Origin: Nocardioides aromaticivorans
GTDB taxonomy: Bacteria; Actinomycetota; Actinomycetes; Propionibacteriales; Nocardioidaceae
Length of the DNA stretch: 64,000 bases
Assembly: GCF_013408525.1 (NCBI RefSeq)
Contig: NZ_JACBZM010000001.1
Location: 1,488,001 to 1,552,000, forward strand
Direction of reading: 5' to 3'
A model generated the notes under the pieces. That model saw only the letters and a list, made by a program, of their open reading frames with translations, ran no database searches and was not told the origin of the DNA. Numbering within the stretch: position 1 is the stretch's first letter; every line of letters begins with the position of its first letter. Of the stretch, positions 49,776 through 59,011 are shown piece by piece. Both the position numbers and the translations under genes were made by a program.

Positions 49776-51122
49776 GTGACGGCTGACCTGGCCTATCTCG
49801 TCGCGGGCGGAAGCCTCCTGCTGGCGATCGTCCTGCCCGTGCTGCTCGACCGGTGGGCCATCTCGGCCCCGATGGTGCTCGTCGCGGTGGGCGTCGTCAT
49901 CGGCCTCTCGCCCCTGCCCGACGGCCTTCCCGTCGAGCCGACGGAGAACCGGGCGCTCATCGAGCACGTCACCGAGCTCGTCGTCATCGTCGCCCTGATG
50001 GGGGTCGGCCTGGCCCTCGACCGGCCACTGGCGATGAGGAGCGCCCGGTCCTGGCGGTCGTGGGGCTCGACGTGGCGCATGCTCGGCATCGCGATGCCCC
50101 TGTCGATCCTGATGGTCACCGCCATCGGGATGCTGGCCGGCCTGGGACTGGCCGCCGCCCTGCTGCTGGCGGCCGCCCTCGCGCCCACCGATCCCGTCCT
50201 CGCCTCGGACGTCCAGGTGGCCGGGCCCAGCACCGGCAGCCACGAGGTCGACGAGCCCGACGAGCTGCGCTTCACCCTGACCAGCGAGGCGGGCCTCAAC
50301 GACGGCCTCGCCTTCCCCTTCGTGTACGCCGCCGTCCTGATCAGCACCGGCGTCATCTCGACCTCGGACGGCGTGGACTGGTCCGGCTGGCTCGGCTGGC
50401 TCGGCTGGTACGCCGTCGGCAAGGTCGTCCTCGGCGTCGGCATCGGCATCGGGGTCGGCCGCCTCCTCGCGCGGGTCGCGTTCCGCTCGGCGAGCCGGTC
50501 GCTCCGGGTGGCGGAGCGGGGCGAGTCGCTGACCGCGATCGCCGCGCTGGTCACGGCGTACGGGCTGACGGAGGTCTGCGGCGGCTACGGGTTCCTCAGC
50601 GTCTTCGCGTGCGCGATGACCTTCCGCTCCGCCGAGCGCGCCCACGACTACCACGCGGCCATGCACGAGGTCACCGAGCGGCTGGAGCGGCTGCTCACGC
50701 TCGGCCTCCTGCTCGCCCTGGGCATCGCGCTGAGCCGCGGCCTGATGGACGACCTCGACTGGCGCAGCGTGGTGATCGGCCTCGGCCTGCTGGTGGTGGT
50801 CCGGCCGCTGTCCGGCTGGATCGCCCTGCTGGGCTCGCGCAGCGGGATGAGCGCGGCCCAGCGCGCCGCGGTCGCGTTCTTCGGGATCCGGGGCATCGGC
50901 TCGGTCTACTACCTCGCCTACGCGACCGGTGAGGCGCCGGGACTCGCCACGGACTGGATGTGGTCCACGGTCGCCTTCACGATCACGACGTCCGTGGTGC
51001 TGCACGGCGTCCTGGCGACCCCCGTGATGCGGCGGATCGGCGAGGGGCCCGACGATCCGGCTCAGGAGGCGAGCGCGCCGCCGAGGAAGGCCAGCACCCG
51101 CGGTGCCATCCGCCGCCAGTAG
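49776..51122 (+). CDS. CPA1-type Na+/H+ antiporter
   Basis: A 448-residue cation/proton antiporter with about 12 membrane segments. Ion-site regions: LAAALAPTDPVLASDVQVAG and LTSEAGLNDGLAFPFVYAA. FFGIRGIGSVYYLAYA near the end is typical of CPA1. Unlike the antiporter at 31849 it has no RCK domain. GTG start after GGAGGGAG. Its last 61 bp overlap the convergent esterase gene. Confidence 0.9.
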   Translation: MTADLAYLVAGGSLLLAIVLPVLLDRWAISAPMVLVAVGVVIGLSPLPDGLPVEPTENRALIEHVTELVVIVALMGVGLALDRPLAMRSARSWRSWGSTWRMLGIAMPLSILMVTAIGMLAGLGLAAALLLAAALAPTDPVLASDVQVAGPSTGSHEVDEPDELRFTLTSEAGLNDGLAFPFVYAAVLISTGVISTSDGVDWSGWLGWLGWYAVGKVVLGVGIGIGVGRLLARVAFRSASRSLRVAERGESLTAIAALVTAYGLTEVCGGYGFLSVFACAMTFRSAERAHDYHAAMHEVTERLERLLTLGLLLALGIALSRGLMDDLDWRSVVIGLGLLVVVRPLSGWIALLGSRSGMSAAQRAAVAFFGIRGIGSVYYLAYATGEAPGLATDWMWSTVAFTITTSVVLHGVLATPVMRRIGEGPDDPAQEASAPPRKASTRGAIRRQ

Positions 51123-51964
51123 CCGCTGTCGTGGTCGCCCAGCTGGAACCCGCCCGCGGGCGGGTCGGCGAACCCCTCGACGTAGTCGCGGCTCGTGGCG
51201 TAGAACGGATCGCCCTTGCCGCAGTCGACCCGCACCGCGATCCCGTCCAGCTCCCGCTGGCGGCCCATCACGGTGACCCGCTCGAAGTCGGCGGCGTCGT
51301 CGTACGCACCGGGTGCCGTGTCGTCGTAGTCGTGCCACAGCGCGGGCGACAGCGCAGCGACGGCCGCGACCCGGTCGGGACCGAGGACCGACCCGAGGTG
51401 GAGGGCGCCGAAGCCGCCCATCGACCACCCGACGAAGCCGATCCGGCCGGTGTCGAGGCCGGCCTCGGCGAGGCGCGGCAGCAGCTCGTCGAGGACCATC
51501 GCCTGCGCCCGGTCACCGTCCGCGCGGTCGTGCCAGTAGGTCTCGTCGCCGTCGATGCTCGCGATGGCGAAGGGCGGTACGCCGCGGGCGACCGCGTCCG
51601 CGAGGAAGCGGTCGAGCGCGAGCCGGTCGCGGCGGAAGGCGCTGGTGTGGCTCTGCCCCCTTCCGTGCAGGGCGACGACGACCGGCAGCGCCGTCGTGGC
51701 GGTAGGACCCGGCGGACGCGCGAGCGCCCAGCCGACGTCCCTGCCGCGCGCCCGGGAGCGGAAGGACGCGAAGTCGAGCCGGCCGGGCGCCACGTCGGGC
51801 GCCACGCCGTCGGCGCCGTCGTGGCCCAGGTGGTGGTAGAGCGAGGCCTTGCCGGGGAGCACCTCCAGCTCCACGCCGGCCAGGGCGGCACCGCCGGCGG
51901 CGAGGGCCGTCGTACCTCCCCACAGCAGCCGGCGGCGGGTGATGCGTGTCGGGCGCCTGGTCAT
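51062..51964 (-). CDS. Tat-exported alpha/beta-hydrolase (esterase D-like)
   Basis: A 300-residue secreted hydrolase. The N-terminus has a twin-arginine signal: RITRRRLLWGGTTALAAGG followed by AALAGVE. The catalytic Ser lies in IGFVGWSMGGFGALHL, and an oxyanion-type motif VVVALHGRGQSHTS precedes it; the catalytic His is probably in GDHDSGYW. The fold matches esterase D/mycolyltransferase-like enzymes. Start ATG at 51962-51964 with the perfect AAGGAGGTG. The 3' end overlaps the antiporter gene. Confidence 0.85.
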   Translation of the reverse strand: MTRRPTRITRRRLLWGGTTALAAGGAALAGVELEVLPGKASLYHHLGHDGADGVAPDVAPGRLDFASFRSRARGRDVGWALARPPGPTATTALPVVVALHGRGQSHTSAFRRDRLALDRFLADAVARGVPPFAIASIDGDETYWHDRADGDRAQAMVLDELLPRLAEAGLDTGRIGFVGWSMGGFGALHLGSVLGPDRVAAVAALSPALWHDYDDTAPGAYDDAADFERVTVMGRQRELDGIAVRVDCGKGDPFYATSRDYVEGFADPPAGGFQLGDHDSGYWRRMAPRVLAFLGGALAS

Positions 51965-52048
51965 CCGCACCTCCTTCGGACGTACGACGCCCGTCCCCGG
52001 CTGCCGGTTGACAGCGATCGCCGCGCGGAGTGCAGCGAAATGCAGATC

Positions 52049-52076
52049 GGACCGGGCCCCTTGCGGGACCCGGTCC
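52049..52076 (-). terminator. Terminator hairpin downstream of tRNA-Ser
   Basis: GGACCGGG (52049-52056) pairs with CCCGGTCC (52069-52076), with an inner CCC/GGG stem around TTGC. It lies just downstream of the minus-strand tRNA, 9 nt from its 3' end. Confidence 0.6.
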
Positions 52077-52084
52077 GGTCTGGC

Positions 52085-52174
52085 TGGCGGTGGCGGAGGG
52101 ATTTGAACCCTCGGTGGACTTGCGCCCACAAACGCTTTCGAGGCGTTCTCCTTAGGCCGCTCGGACACGCCACC
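52085..52174 (-). tRNA. tRNA-Ser (anticodon CGA)
   Basis: Reading on the minus strand the acceptor 5' strand GGTGGCG pairs with CGCCACC near the 3' end. Discriminator G and an encoded CCA follow. The anticodon loop is CTCGAAA, giving anticodon CGA (codon UCG). The T-loop region is GGTTCAAATCC. The long variable arm (GTGGGCGCAAGTCCAC) is typical of tRNA-Ser. Length is 90 nt including CCA. Confidence 0.97.
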
Positions 52175-52245
52175 GCCGGGAAGGTTACCGGAGGGTGACG
52201 GGAGGCCGGAAATCCACCCGCCCGTCAGCTCCGGGGGCGCTCACC

Positions 52246-52881
52246 TCAGTGGTTGACGCGCCCGTGGGTCGGCCGGCTCGCGAAGTCGAGCCCGCTCGCG
52301 CTGCCGGTGGGCGTGTAGACGGCGCTGATCTCGCCGCCGTACAGGAAGGAGCCGCTGCCGTCCTCGGACACCACGAGCTGCACGGTGTGGCTGCCCTTGG
52401 CCGCCGGCACGACCAGCGTGGTCGAGCCCGACTGGCCGGGGCCGCCGTCGGCCTGGAAGTCCAGCGCCTTGTAGGCATCGACCACCTTGCCGTCGATCCG
52501 CAGGGCGTAGTTCAGGTAGCCGACACCGGTGAGGGTGGCGTCGTCCTCGGCGTAGAGGCTGGCCGTGACCGTGAGGTAGCCGGCCCTGGCCAGGGAGAGC
52601 GACTTCGACACGACGGGCGTCCAGGCAGCGGTGGTGAAGTCGTTCGTCGTGGTGTTCTTCATCGCGCCCCACGCCCGGGGCTCGTCGGCGATGTCGACGT
52701 GGGTCAGGCTGGCGTCCTTGATGTCGGCTCCGGTGACGGTGCCGTTCTTGATCTGCGCGCCGGTGATGAGCGCGCCCGCGACCGCGCCGCCCGTCGTACC
52801 CAGCAGCAGGGCGACGACGAGCAGGGCGAGGGCGAGGGGTGAGAGGCGGCCGGCTGACCGACCGATCCCGGAATTGCGCAT
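52246..52881 (-). CDS. Exported surface protein with short repeat motif (paralogue 1)
   Basis: A 211-residue exported protein. After RLSPLALALLVVALLLGTTG (signal/anchor) comes a five-residue-step motif ITGAQIKNGTVTGADIKDAS, seen in many actinobacterial surface proteins. A beta-rich C-terminal domain of about 150 residues follows (ARAGYLTVTASLYAEDDATL). Function unknown. The ATG at 52879-52881 has AAGGAG upstream. A close paralogue lies directly upstream on the same strand. Confidence 0.75.
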   Translation of the reverse strand: MRNSGIGRSAGRLSPLALALLVVALLLGTTGGAVAGALITGAQIKNGTVTGADIKDASLTHVDIADEPRAWGAMKNTTTNDFTTAAWTPVVSKSLSLARAGYLTVTASLYAEDDATLTGVGYLNYALRIDGKVVDAYKALDFQADGGPGQSGSTTLVVPAAKGSHTVQLVVSEDGSGSFLYGGEISAVYTPTGSASGLDFASRPTHGRVNH

Positions 52882-53074
52882 GACGGATCTCCTTGGGGGG
52901 ATGGGAGCGTCCCGCAGGGAGCCTGCGGAGCAATCCGACGCTGGCACCGGGGTCTCAGCCGTGCAGGCAAACGGGACATTCTTTACCGACGCCGCCGATC
53001 GGGTACGACGAAGCGGGGGCGCCGTCTCCGGCACCCCCGCCCGTCTCGGCGTGGATCAGTGTGATCAGCGTGGA

Positions 53075-53722
53075 TCAGCGGTTGGCGATCCGCGGGTGAC
53101 CGGTGCGCGGCGTGAACGCCGAGCCGCTCTTCGAGCCGGTCGGCGACCAGACCACGTTGACCGAGCGCTCGCGGATGAACGTGCCGCTGGCGTCGTCACG
53201 CGCCACGAGCGAGACCGTGTGGGTACCGGCGGTCACGGGGAGCACGATGCTGGTCGAGCCGTGCTCGGAGAAGTTGGTGCTGCTGGTGTCGAGCACCGTG
53301 TGGCTGGTGACCGTGTTGCCGTCGACCCGGATCGCGAAGGGCAGGTAGCCGTCCGAGCCGAGCGAGGCGTCTGCCTCGACGTACAGGTTGGCGGTGACGA
53401 ACACGTAGCCCGCGCGCGGGACGGTGAAGCTCTTGCTCACGATCGGCGTGAACGAGTTCGCGGTGAAGTCGTCGATCCAGCCGCTCGAGCCGTAGCCCAG
53501 GCTGGCGCCGTAGACACGGGGCTCGTCGTTGATGTCGGTCGCCGTCAGGCTCCCGTTCTTGATGTCGACACCGGTCACGGTGCCGTCCTTGATCTGGGCG
53601 CCGGTGATCAGCGCACCGGCGACGGCGCCGCCGGTGGTGCCGAGCAGCAGCGCGACGACCAGGAAGGCGAGGGCGAGGGGCGACAGGCGGGCGGCGGACC
53701 GACCGGACTGGGTGATGCTCAT
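53075..53722 (-). CDS. Exported surface protein with short repeat motif (paralogue 2)
   Basis: A 215-residue paralogue of the protein at 52246-52881. Residues about 10-60 are nearly identical (SPLALAFLVVALLLGTTGGA, ALITGAQIKDGTVTGVDIKN). The exported beta-rich domain is more divergent (PRAGYVFVTANLYVEADASL; GTHTVSLVARDDASGTFIRE). Conserved anchor and divergent outside domain suggest duplication with different surface binding. ATG preceded by AAAGGAG. Confidence 0.75.
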   Translation of the reverse strand: MSITQSGRSAARLSPLALAFLVVALLLGTTGGAVAGALITGAQIKDGTVTGVDIKNGSLTATDINDEPRVYGASLGYGSSGWIDDFTANSFTPIVSKSFTVPRAGYVFVTANLYVEADASLGSDGYLPFAIRVDGNTVTSHTVLDTSSTNFSEHGSTSIVLPVTAGTHTVSLVARDDASGTFIRERSVNVVWSPTGSKSGSAFTPRTGHPRIANR

Positions 53723-53816
53723 GGTGAATCTCCTTTGGGGGAACGGAAACCTTCAGCCCCTCGGAGGCGCCGGCAGCCCGCCCTGATACATCCACCCCGG
53801 AAAAACCTCGTCCGGA

Positions 53817-53841
53817 CGTTGCAACGTCGATGCAACGTTGC
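53817..53841. promoter_or_regulatory. Paired palindromes upstream of the GAF regulator gene
   Basis: CGTTGCAACG (53817-53826) and GCAACGTTGC (53832-53841) are perfect 10-bp palindromes. GCAACGTTGC recurs upstream of the aldehyde dehydrogenase at 55136-55145. Confidence 0.55.
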
Positions 53842-53907
53842 GTCGGCATCGTCGATCGGAACGAGAGACGCTGGTCACACGGGGGACGAAGGTTGTCTAC
53901 TGGACTC

Positions 53908-55113
53908 ATGACGCAGGAGCCCGCACCGCAGGGCATGCGGGCGGAGGTCGCTGCCTCCTGGGAGCGCTCGGCCGCGGCCGGCGTCGACGTCGGCCAGGCC
54001 GAGGCCCCGGTGACCCTCGACGTCCCGGACCTGCGCGGTCAGCGCGAGGCCCACCCGCTCGCGCGCGTCTTCCCGCTCCTCGACGACGTCCTCGGCCGCG
54101 AGGTCCGCGACTGCGGCGCCGTGATGGCCCTCGCCGACGCCGAGGGCACCCTCCTGTGGGTCTGCGGTACGACGGACCGGCTCCGCCACGCCGAGCGGAT
54201 CGGCTTCGTCGAGGGCAGCAACTGGGACGAGCGGCTGGCGGGCACCAACGCGCCGGGGCTCGCCCTCGCCACCGGCCGCGACGCGTTCATCACCCGCGAC
54301 GAGCACTTCCGCTCCTCGGTGCGGTCGTGGAGCTGCGCCGCGACCCCGATCCACGACCCGGGCACCAGCCAGGTGCTCGGCGTCCTCGACGTGACCGGAG
54401 GCGACGAGATCGTCGTCCCCCAGACGATGGCGATGGTGCGCGCGGCCGCCCGCCTCGCGGAGGCCGAGCTCGCCCGGCACCTGCCGCCCCCGCCGGTCGC
54501 GGACCGCCCCACGGGACTGCGGCTCCTGCTCGAGCTGCTCGGCCACAACGAGGCGCTGGTGACGGTCGACGACGGCCGGGGCAAGCTGACCCGGCTGCGC
54601 CTGTCGCGCCGCCACAGCGAGATCGTGGCCCTCCTCGCCTCCTCCCCCGGCGGCCTCACCGGCGACGAGCTCGCCGTGATGCTCTACGAGGAGGACGGCG
54701 GCACCTCCACGCTGCGCGCCGAGCTCAACCGGCTGCGCGGGCTGCTCGGCGAGGAGCTCCTCGCCTCGCGCCCCTACCGGCTCACCGCCCCGGTCACCGG
54801 CGACTGGCTCGCCGTCGAGGCCCAGCTGGCGGCGGGCGACCTGCGCTCCGCGATGAAGGGGTACGGCGGCCCGGTGCTCCCGCGCTCGACCGCGCCCGGC
54901 GTCGTCCGGCTCCGCGAGGCGCTGGCCGCGTCCCTGCGCCAGGCCCTGCTGCGCTCCCGCGCGCCCGAGCTGATGTCGGCGTGGACCCGGTCGGGCTGGG
55001 GGCGCGACGACTACGACATGTGGCTGGCCCAGGCGGCCGTCGTACCGGCCAGCTCGCCGATGCGCGCGCTTGTCGACGGCCAGATCGCCCGTCTGGACAG
55101 GGAATTGGCGTAG
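53908..55113 (+). CDS. GAF-domain transcriptional regulator of aldehyde dehydrogenase
   Basis: A 401-residue regulator. Residues 10-25 (MRAEVAASWERSAAAGVD) and the GAF domain at about 45-190 (AVMALADAEGTLLWVCGTTD; GSNWDERLAGTNAPGLALAT; VLGVLDVTGGDE) resemble the sensory half of AcoR-type activators. The AAA+ domain of AcoR is missing. Instead the C-terminal half has a winged-helix-like segment (LRLSRRHSEIVALLASSPGG; TSTLRAELNRLRGLLGEELL). It probably senses a ligand related to an alcohol or aldehyde and activates the downstream genes; both promoters share a palindrome. Confidence 0.82.
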   Translation: MTQEPAPQGMRAEVAASWERSAAAGVDVGQAEAPVTLDVPDLRGQREAHPLARVFPLLDDVLGREVRDCGAVMALADAEGTLLWVCGTTDRLRHAERIGFVEGSNWDERLAGTNAPGLALATGRDAFITRDEHFRSSVRSWSCAATPIHDPGTSQVLGVLDVTGGDEIVVPQTMAMVRAAARLAEAELARHLPPPPVADRPTGLRLLLELLGHNEALVTVDDGRGKLTRLRLSRRHSEIVALLASSPGGLTGDELAVMLYEEDGGTSTLRAELNRLRGLLGEELLASRPYRLTAPVTGDWLAVEAQLAAGDLRSAMKGYGGPVLPRSTAPGVVRLREALAASLRQALLRSRAPELMSAWTRSGWGRDDYDMWLAQAAVVPASSPMRALVDGQIARLDRELA

Positions 55114-55135
55114 CCGCTCCTGCGGCAACGGATCT

Positions 55136-55157
55136 GCAACGTTGCGGCTCCTACCGT
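55136..55157 (+). promoter_or_regulatory. Aldehyde dehydrogenase promoter with shared palindrome
   Basis: GCAACGTTGC (55136-55145) followed by TACCGT (55152-55157), a TANNNT -10 box. The same palindrome lies upstream of the GAF regulator gene. Confidence 0.5.
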
Positions 55158-55204
55158 CGTGATCGCCGTCACACCGACGATCCCGACACCGCTCTGGAGC
55201 AACC

Positions 55205-56728
<1,524 letters not shown>

Positions 56729-56817
56729 GCCGACGGCAGCCACCTGGTGCGGGGGACGTATGACGTCCCCCGCACCGGGGACCACTGCACCACCGACACC
56801 ACCATCCAGGAGGATCC

Positions 56818-57198
56818 GTGCCCAGCAGGGTCGATGTCACCGAACCGGCGGCGGAGCTGATCCGCAGCCTCACCGAGGCGCACGGGCCGGTGATGTTCCA
56901 CCAGTCCGGCGGGTGCTGCGACGGGTCGGCGCCCATGTGCTACCCGGACGGCGACTTCCTGCTCGGTGGCGCCGACATCCACCTCGGCGACCTCGACGTC
57001 GGCCTGGACCGGGCGGTCCCGGTGTGGATGTCGAAGGCGCAGTTCGAGTACTGGTCGCACACGCACCTGACGATCGACGTCGTCAAGGGACGCGGCGCCG
57101 GCTTCTCGCTCGAGGCGCCGCACGGCGTGCGCTTCCTCATCCGCTCGCGGCTGCTGACCGACGCGGAGCACACCGAGCTCACCGAGGCGACGGCGTGA
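56818..57198 (+). CDS. DUF779 protein linked to aldehyde dehydrogenase
   Basis: A 126-residue protein containing VMFHQSGGCCDGSAPMCYPD, the Cys-rich signature of DUF779, followed by LGGADIHLGDL and WMSKAQFEYWSHTHLTIDVV. Function is unknown, but the family almost always follows an aldehyde dehydrogenase gene, as here (90 bp gap). The three cysteines in the motif could bind metal. GTG start after CAGGAGGATCC. Confidence 0.9.
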   Translation: MPSRVDVTEPAAELIRSLTEAHGPVMFHQSGGCCDGSAPMCYPDGDFLLGGADIHLGDLDVGLDRAVPVWMSKAQFEYWSHTHLTIDVVKGRGAGFSLEAPHGVRFLIRSRLLTDAEHTELTEATA

Positions 57199-57274
57199 TC
57201 GCCCGGGAGGTCGCGCTGCTCGCGCGGGACCTGCTGCTGTGGGCGGTGCGGTCGCGGGCTGGCGGCGTACGGAT

Positions 57275-57382
57275 GTAACACGCTGTCCGCCGATCTTCCC
57301 GGCACTTCTCAGGGCCGACACGCCGGAAATGCCGCCGATCTGCCCTGAAGCTCGCCGAGCAGTTCGGCGAACAGCGTGTTAC
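57275..57382. repeat. Imperfect 19-bp inverted repeat spanning 108 bp
   Basis: GTAACACGCTGTCCGCCGA (57275-57293) and the inverse of GTAACACGCTGTTCGCCGA (57364-57382) differ by one base. The interior holds further partial palindromes. No target-site duplication is visible and no coding frame is inside. It sits between DUF779 and the pyruvate kinase 3' end. Confidence 0.6.
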
Positions 57383-57401
57383 TGCAGCCGCGCGGCGAGG
57401 A

Positions 57402-58910
57402 TCAGCGCTGGCCGATCCGGTGGATCCAGAGCGCGTTGGTCGAGCCGGGCACTCCCGGCGGGCTGCCCGCGACGATCACGACGAGGTCGCCCTCGAGCAC
57501 CCGGCCGGTGCGCAGCAGCTCGTGGTCGACCTGGGTGACCATGTCGTCGGTGTCGAGGGGCGGCGCGGTCAGGTAGGTCTCGACGCCCCAGCTGAGCGCG
57601 AGCTGGGCGCGCACCTTCGGGTCCGGCGTGAAGGCCAGGACGGGGATCCGGCTGCGCAGGCGGGCCACGCGACGGGCCGAGTCGCCGGACTGGGTGAACG
57701 CGACGACGTACGTCGCCCCGGTCCGCTCGGCGACCTCCTCGGCGGCCTTGGTGATCACCCCGCCGCGCGTGTGTGGGTCGAACTCGATCCGGTCGAAGCG
57801 TCCGAACTGCTGGTCGTCGAGGGCGCTGCGCTCGGTGGAGGCGATGATCCGGGCCATCGTCTCGACGGTGGTGATCGGGTGGGCGCCGACGCTGGTCTCG
57901 CCCGACAGCATCACCGCGTCGGCGCCGTCGAGGACCGCGTTGGCGACGTCGCTGGTCTCCGCGCGGGTCGGCGCCGGGTTGGTGATCATCGACTCGAGCA
58001 TCTGGGTCGCGACGATCACCGGGCGCGCGTTGCGGCGGGCCGCGACGATGACCTGCTTCTGCAGGAAGGGCACCTCCTCGAGCGGGCACTCGACGCCGAG
58101 GTCGCCGCGGGCGACCATCACGCCGTCGAAGGCGCGCACGATCTCGTCGAGGTTCTCGATGGCCTGCGGCTTCTCGATCTTCGCGATCACCGGGACACGG
58201 ATGCCCTCCTCGGCCATGATCGCCCGCACGTCCGCAGCGTCGGAGGCGTTGCGCACGAAGCTCAGCGCGACCACGTCGACGCCCAGGCGCAGCGCGAAGC
58301 GCAGGTCTGCGGTGTCCTTCGCCGAGAGCGCCGGCACGGAGACCGCGACGCCCGGGAGGTTGATGCCCTTGTGGTCGCTGACCGGTCCGCCGACGAGCAC
58401 CTCGGTCACGACGTCGGTCTCGCTGACCTCCACCACCCGCAGCCGGATCTTGCCGTCGTCGATCAGGATCGGGTCGCCCGGGCGCACGTCGCCCGGCAGG
58501 CCGTCGTACGACGTCGCGCAGATCTCGCCGTTGCCGTCGACGTCGCGGGTGGTGATCGTCCAGCGCTGGCCCCGGCGCAGCACGGTGGCGCTGGCGAAGC
58601 GGCGCAGCCGGATCTTCGGCCCCTGCAGGTCGGCGAGCACCGCGACCGCGTGGCCGCTGGCCTCCGACGCCTCCCGCACCCGGCGGTAGACCTCGGAGTG
58701 GTCGGCGTGGGTGCCGTGGCTCATGTTGAGCCGGGCGACGTCCATGCCGGCATCGACGAGCGCGCGGATGCGGCGCTCGGAGGCCGTCGCCGGACCGAGC
58801 GTGCAGACGATCTTGGCGCGGCGACCGCGCGGGAGGGCCGGCACGCGCTCGGCGGCCCCGTCGGCGTCGGCGTCGATCACGGGGTCGGGGCGGTCGAGTA
58901 GGCCGGTCAC
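57402..58910 (-). CDS. pyk: Pyruvate kinase
   Basis: A 502-residue enzyme converting phosphoenolpyruvate and ADP to pyruvate and ATP. Motifs: KIVCTLGPAT, ARLNMSHGTHADH, VIAKIEKPQAIENLDEI (catalytic Lys), MVARGDLGVE and TQMLESM. The N-terminus extends about 25 residues beyond the usual core start. GTG at 58908-58910 with AAGGAG. It lies 101 bp after araA on the same strand, with a LacI-type palindrome in the gap, so it appears linked to arabinose control. Confidence 0.96.
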   Translation of the reverse strand: MTGLLDRPDPVIDADADGAAERVPALPRGRRAKIVCTLGPATASERRIRALVDAGMDVARLNMSHGTHADHSEVYRRVREASEASGHAVAVLADLQGPKIRLRRFASATVLRRGQRWTITTRDVDGNGEICATSYDGLPGDVRPGDPILIDDGKIRLRVVEVSETDVVTEVLVGGPVSDHKGINLPGVAVSVPALSAKDTADLRFALRLGVDVVALSFVRNASDAADVRAIMAEEGIRVPVIAKIEKPQAIENLDEIVRAFDGVMVARGDLGVECPLEEVPFLQKQVIVAARRNARPVIVATQMLESMITNPAPTRAETSDVANAVLDGADAVMLSGETSVGAHPITTVETMARIIASTERSALDDQQFGRFDRIEFDPHTRGGVITKAAEEVAERTGATYVVAFTQSGDSARRVARLRSRIPVLAFTPDPKVRAQLALSWGVETYLTAPPLDTDDMVTQVDHELLRTGRVLEGDLVVIVAGSPPGVPGSTNALWIHRIGQR

Positions 58911-58988
58911 GGCAGGTCTCCTTGAGGGGAAGGAAGTGGATGCACCGGGGGCCGCCGGCTGGCGGGCTGAGCGACCCCCGGTGAGTCT

Positions 58989-59004
58989 ATTGGATCGATC
59001 CAAT
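58989..59004. promoter_or_regulatory. LacI-type operator between araA and pyk
   Basis: ATTGGATCGATCCAAT is a perfect 16-bp palindrome with central CG, the usual form of LacI-family operators. It ends 8 bp before the araA stop codon region and 79 bp upstream of the pyk start. The LacI-family regulator at 62936 is the likely binder. Confidence 0.6.
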
Positions 59005-59011
59005 CAACCGA

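Noticed and set aside
57275-57382. Confirmed MITE or insertion sequence
   Set aside because: Inverted ends are present but no target duplication, transposase or second copy is seen in the window.
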